The position numbers and the translations under genes were made by a program. Below are positions 4,992 through 6,473 of a stretch of DNA of 6,473 nucleotides, piece by piece. How positions within the stretch are numbered: position 1 is the first letter of the stretch; the number at the start of each line of letters is the position of its first letter. Below the pieces are notes generated by a model. That model was not told the origin of the DNA, ran no database searches, and saw only the letters and a program-made list of their open reading frames with translations. The stretch lies in NCBI GenBank assembly GCA_031270565.1, contig JAISXJ010000154.1, forward strand, positions 1 to 6,473, given 5' to 3'. The DNA is from Prevotellaceae bacterium. Lineage in GTDB: Bacteria > Bacteroidota > Bacteroidia > Bacteroidales > Paludibacteraceae.

Positions 4992-6201
4992 TAGCATAAA
5001 AAAGCTACTAAAAATAATATTATCCGTGCTTGCCACAATTATAGCACTCGGATTTATTACTATCCTGCTGGCAAATGTCACGGGTTATGACTTAATGCAA
5101 GATGAAAATGGGAGGTACAAATTTATGAAAAATGCAAATATTCTAAGTGACACAATGGATTTACAAACCGGCATTCAAGCACTAAGTTTTGAATTGATTT
5201 CCGAGGATATTAAAATTGTCACTACGGAAGCTAACACGTTCCGGCTGGAATATAGTTGGCTTGAATGGGACGAAAAACCGTCGATTAGCGTAAGCGGAGG
5301 AAAACTCGTTTACAAAACCAGAGAAAAGCTGCGCCATGTGGTTTCTAATTTCTTTCACAATGCGGCTAAACCTCCGATAACTCTTTATGTGCCAAAGGGA
5401 ACGTCTTTTGAAAACGCAAATGTACGCACCGCGTCCGGGAATATTGAAATAAATAACATTGAATCGGAAGCATTAAGCGCATATTCCACATCCGGGGCGA
5501 TAACGGCAAAAAAATCGCCGGTAAAAACGGTTACGATAGAAACATCTACAGGCGGCGTCACCTTAAACGAGTTGAAGGGAGTAAACTTTACACTTCGCAC
5601 TTCATCGGCTATTGTGCGCGTCGAGGATGTTTCATTTGAAACGTATGATGTAACATCGAACAGCGGAGAATGCTCATTTACGAACGCATCAGGCGGGAAT
5701 CTAAAAGTTCAAAGCACAACCGGGAGTCTGAGCATTAACGGCTCACAATTAGAAGGATTTGATTTTATAACGTCAAGCGGGAGCGCAAACATAACAGACT
5801 TGGTGACAGACGAAATCCTTGTTAAATCGGACAGCGGAAACATTACAACAAAGAGGCTGGACGTGGCGAAAGGCAGCTTCACCATGCTTAGTGGAAACGT
5901 GGATTTAGATTTGACCGGCTCCGAGGATGAATACTCATTTATCATCAATTCCCCGCTTAACAATGTATATCTGAACAATAAAAACATTGACGGCAGCCAA
6001 ACTTATTCCGGCGGTCAGACATATTCGCCTAATGTTAATGTTCCCACAGGAAATGTCTATCAGCATACTTCAAGTCCTATGCCAAACCCTATGCCTAATG
6101 TAACCGCAATCCTTCCTACTAATGTGACAGTCGGTAGTGGAGAAAAGACACTCACTTTCGACCTAACCGGAGGCGGTTATGTAAAGATTACAACTAATTA
6201 A
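4963..6201 (+). CDS. Membrane-anchored DUF4097-like beta-solenoid protein
   Basis: A 412-residue protein with one N-terminal membrane helix (about 15-38) and a large outer domain. Residues 70-145 resemble the entry of DUF4097-type proteins (ALSFELISEDIKIVT, then KPPITLYVPKGTSF). From 150 to about 320 a repeat centred on [T/S]-S-G recurs with its glycine at 159, 178, 197, 235, 254, 273, 292 and 311, and Ala at 216: exactly 19 residues each time. This predicts one right-handed beta-solenoid with nine uniform coils. Then comes a Ser/Tyr/Pro/Asn-rich linker (345-380, with SSPMPNPMPN) and a closing strand segment ending GGYVKITTN. DUF4097 function is not established; binding or surface scaffolding is often assumed. 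The start is uncertain: GTG 4963 sits five bases after AGAGG (4953-4957), with in-frame ATG at 4969 and 4978. It overlaps the preceding gene, so it is co-translated in the envelope operon. Confidence 0.88.
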   Translation: MIMEVMAVNDSIKKLLKIILSVLATIIALGFITILLANVTGYDLMQDENGRYKFMKNANILSDTMDLQTGIQALSFELISEDIKIVTTEANTFRLEYSWLEWDEKPSISVSGGKLVYKTREKLRHVVSNFFHNAAKPPITLYVPKGTSFENANVRTASGNIEINNIESEALSAYSTSGAITAKKSPVKTVTIETSTGGVTLNELKGVNFTLRTSSAIVRVEDVSFETYDVTSNSGECSFTNASGGNLKVQSTTGSLSINGSQLEGFDFITSSGSANITDLVTDEILVKSDSGNITTKRLDVAKGSFTMLSGNVDLDLTGSEDEYSFIINSPLNNVYLNNKNIDGSQTYSGGQTYSPNVNVPTGNVYQHTSSPMPNPMPNVTAILPTNVTVGSGEKTLTFDLTGGGYVKITTN

Positions 6202-6216
6202 AGGAGCAATTAGTCA

Positions 6217-6473
6217 ATGAATGTAAAACAAAAAGTCAGCGGTTTTGTCCTTGATAAAGCCCTGAATTATATCTCCGGCGACCCGGAGAAAAATTTGCCA
6301 AAGCTCCTTGATTGGATAGATGCGTTAGGTATCAAAAGTTTCGCGCCGCAGTCAAGGGTAATCCATGAGGTTTTGGACAACCCGGACAACAACTGGAATC
6401 GGTTCATTATGGGGATTTGGCGAGATATTGACAACGATATTTTGAAAACGGTGTTCCACAACTTTGTATTGAA
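6217..6473 (+). CDS. Radical SAM protein, N-terminal part (3' end beyond window)
   Basis: The first 85 residues of a gene cut by the right edge. The segments SGDPEKNLPKLLDWID, NPDNNWNRFIMGIWRDID and ILKTVFHNFV match the helical leader that precedes the CxxxCxxC cluster motif in a group of clostridial radical SAM/SPASM proteins. I recognise this from memory of that family; the cysteine motif itself would lie just outside, so the assignment is not confirmed here. The ATG at 6217 follows AAGGAG (6201-6206), which overlaps the solenoid gene's stop, so it is the next gene of the same operon, 15 bases on. Radical SAM enzymes of the SPASM type often modify peptides or proteins. No precursor peptide gene is visible in the window. 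Confidence 0.7.
   Translation, partial: MNVKQKVSGFVLDKALNYISGDPEKNLPKLLDWIDALGIKSFAPQSRVIHEVLDNPDNNWNRFIMGIWRDIDNDILKTVFHNFVL

Noticed and set aside
6060..6100. Short MPNPMPN repeat as a possible DNA tandem repeat
   Set aside because: It is only two imperfect copies at codon level and is better described as a low-complexity linker of the solenoid protein.
1..6473. CRISPR array, rRNA or replication origin
   Set aside because: No regularly spaced identical repeats, no conserved rRNA stretches and no cluster of DnaA boxes were seen on either strand.

Overview
The window looks like chromosome from a low-to-moderate-GC Clostridia-type Firmicute. The evidence is strong AGGAGG-type ribosome binding sites, several GTG starts, OmpR-type two-component genes, a DUF4097-type surface protein and the N-terminus of a radical SAM protein of a kind familiar from clostridia. 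No species can be named from sequence alone.

Layout. (1) Positions 1-516, minus strand: a 60-residue helix-turn-helix protein overlaps by 8 bp the start of an OmpR-type response regulator, which runs off the left edge. A near-consensus sigma-A promoter drives the pair (547-575). (2) Positions about 590-1821: a decayed, gene-poor zone. It holds inverted repeats, including a perfect 16-bp one, then an intrinsic terminator and a frameshifted, 5'-truncated MerR/BmrR-like effector-domain pseudogene (minus). Directly abutting this is a 5'-truncated excisionase-like HTH remnant (plus) coupled to a 3'-truncated DUF1016/YhcG-like remnant. This zone is visibly more GC-rich than the genes to its right. 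(3) Positions 1896-6473, plus strand: an apparently intact module. A response regulator and histidine kinase overlap by 4 bp and end in a strong terminator. A second transcription unit then carries a maltose/galactoside-type O-acetyltransferase, two small tandem paralogous two-helix membrane proteins, a membrane-anchored DUF4097-like beta-solenoid protein and the start of a radical SAM protein cut by the right edge.

How the parts may work together. The promoter regions of the regulator operon and of the second unit share a near-identical tandem TTAACA element (17 of 20 positions). In both, a TTAACA half-site starts exactly 15 bp before the -10 hexamer, and all half-sites lie on an 11-bp register. 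That is the arrangement expected for an OmpR/PhoB-family regulator, so the simplest reading is that the regulator at 1973-2644 controls its own operon and the downstream envelope operon. The kinase has almost no extracytoplasmic domain, which suggests sensing in or at the membrane. The solenoid protein has nine repeats of exactly 19 residues. The best candidate for an under-described system is this self-regulated module: kinase/regulator, acetyltransferase, paired small membrane proteins, solenoid and radical SAM protein. Its cargo or stress signal cannot be read from the sequence.
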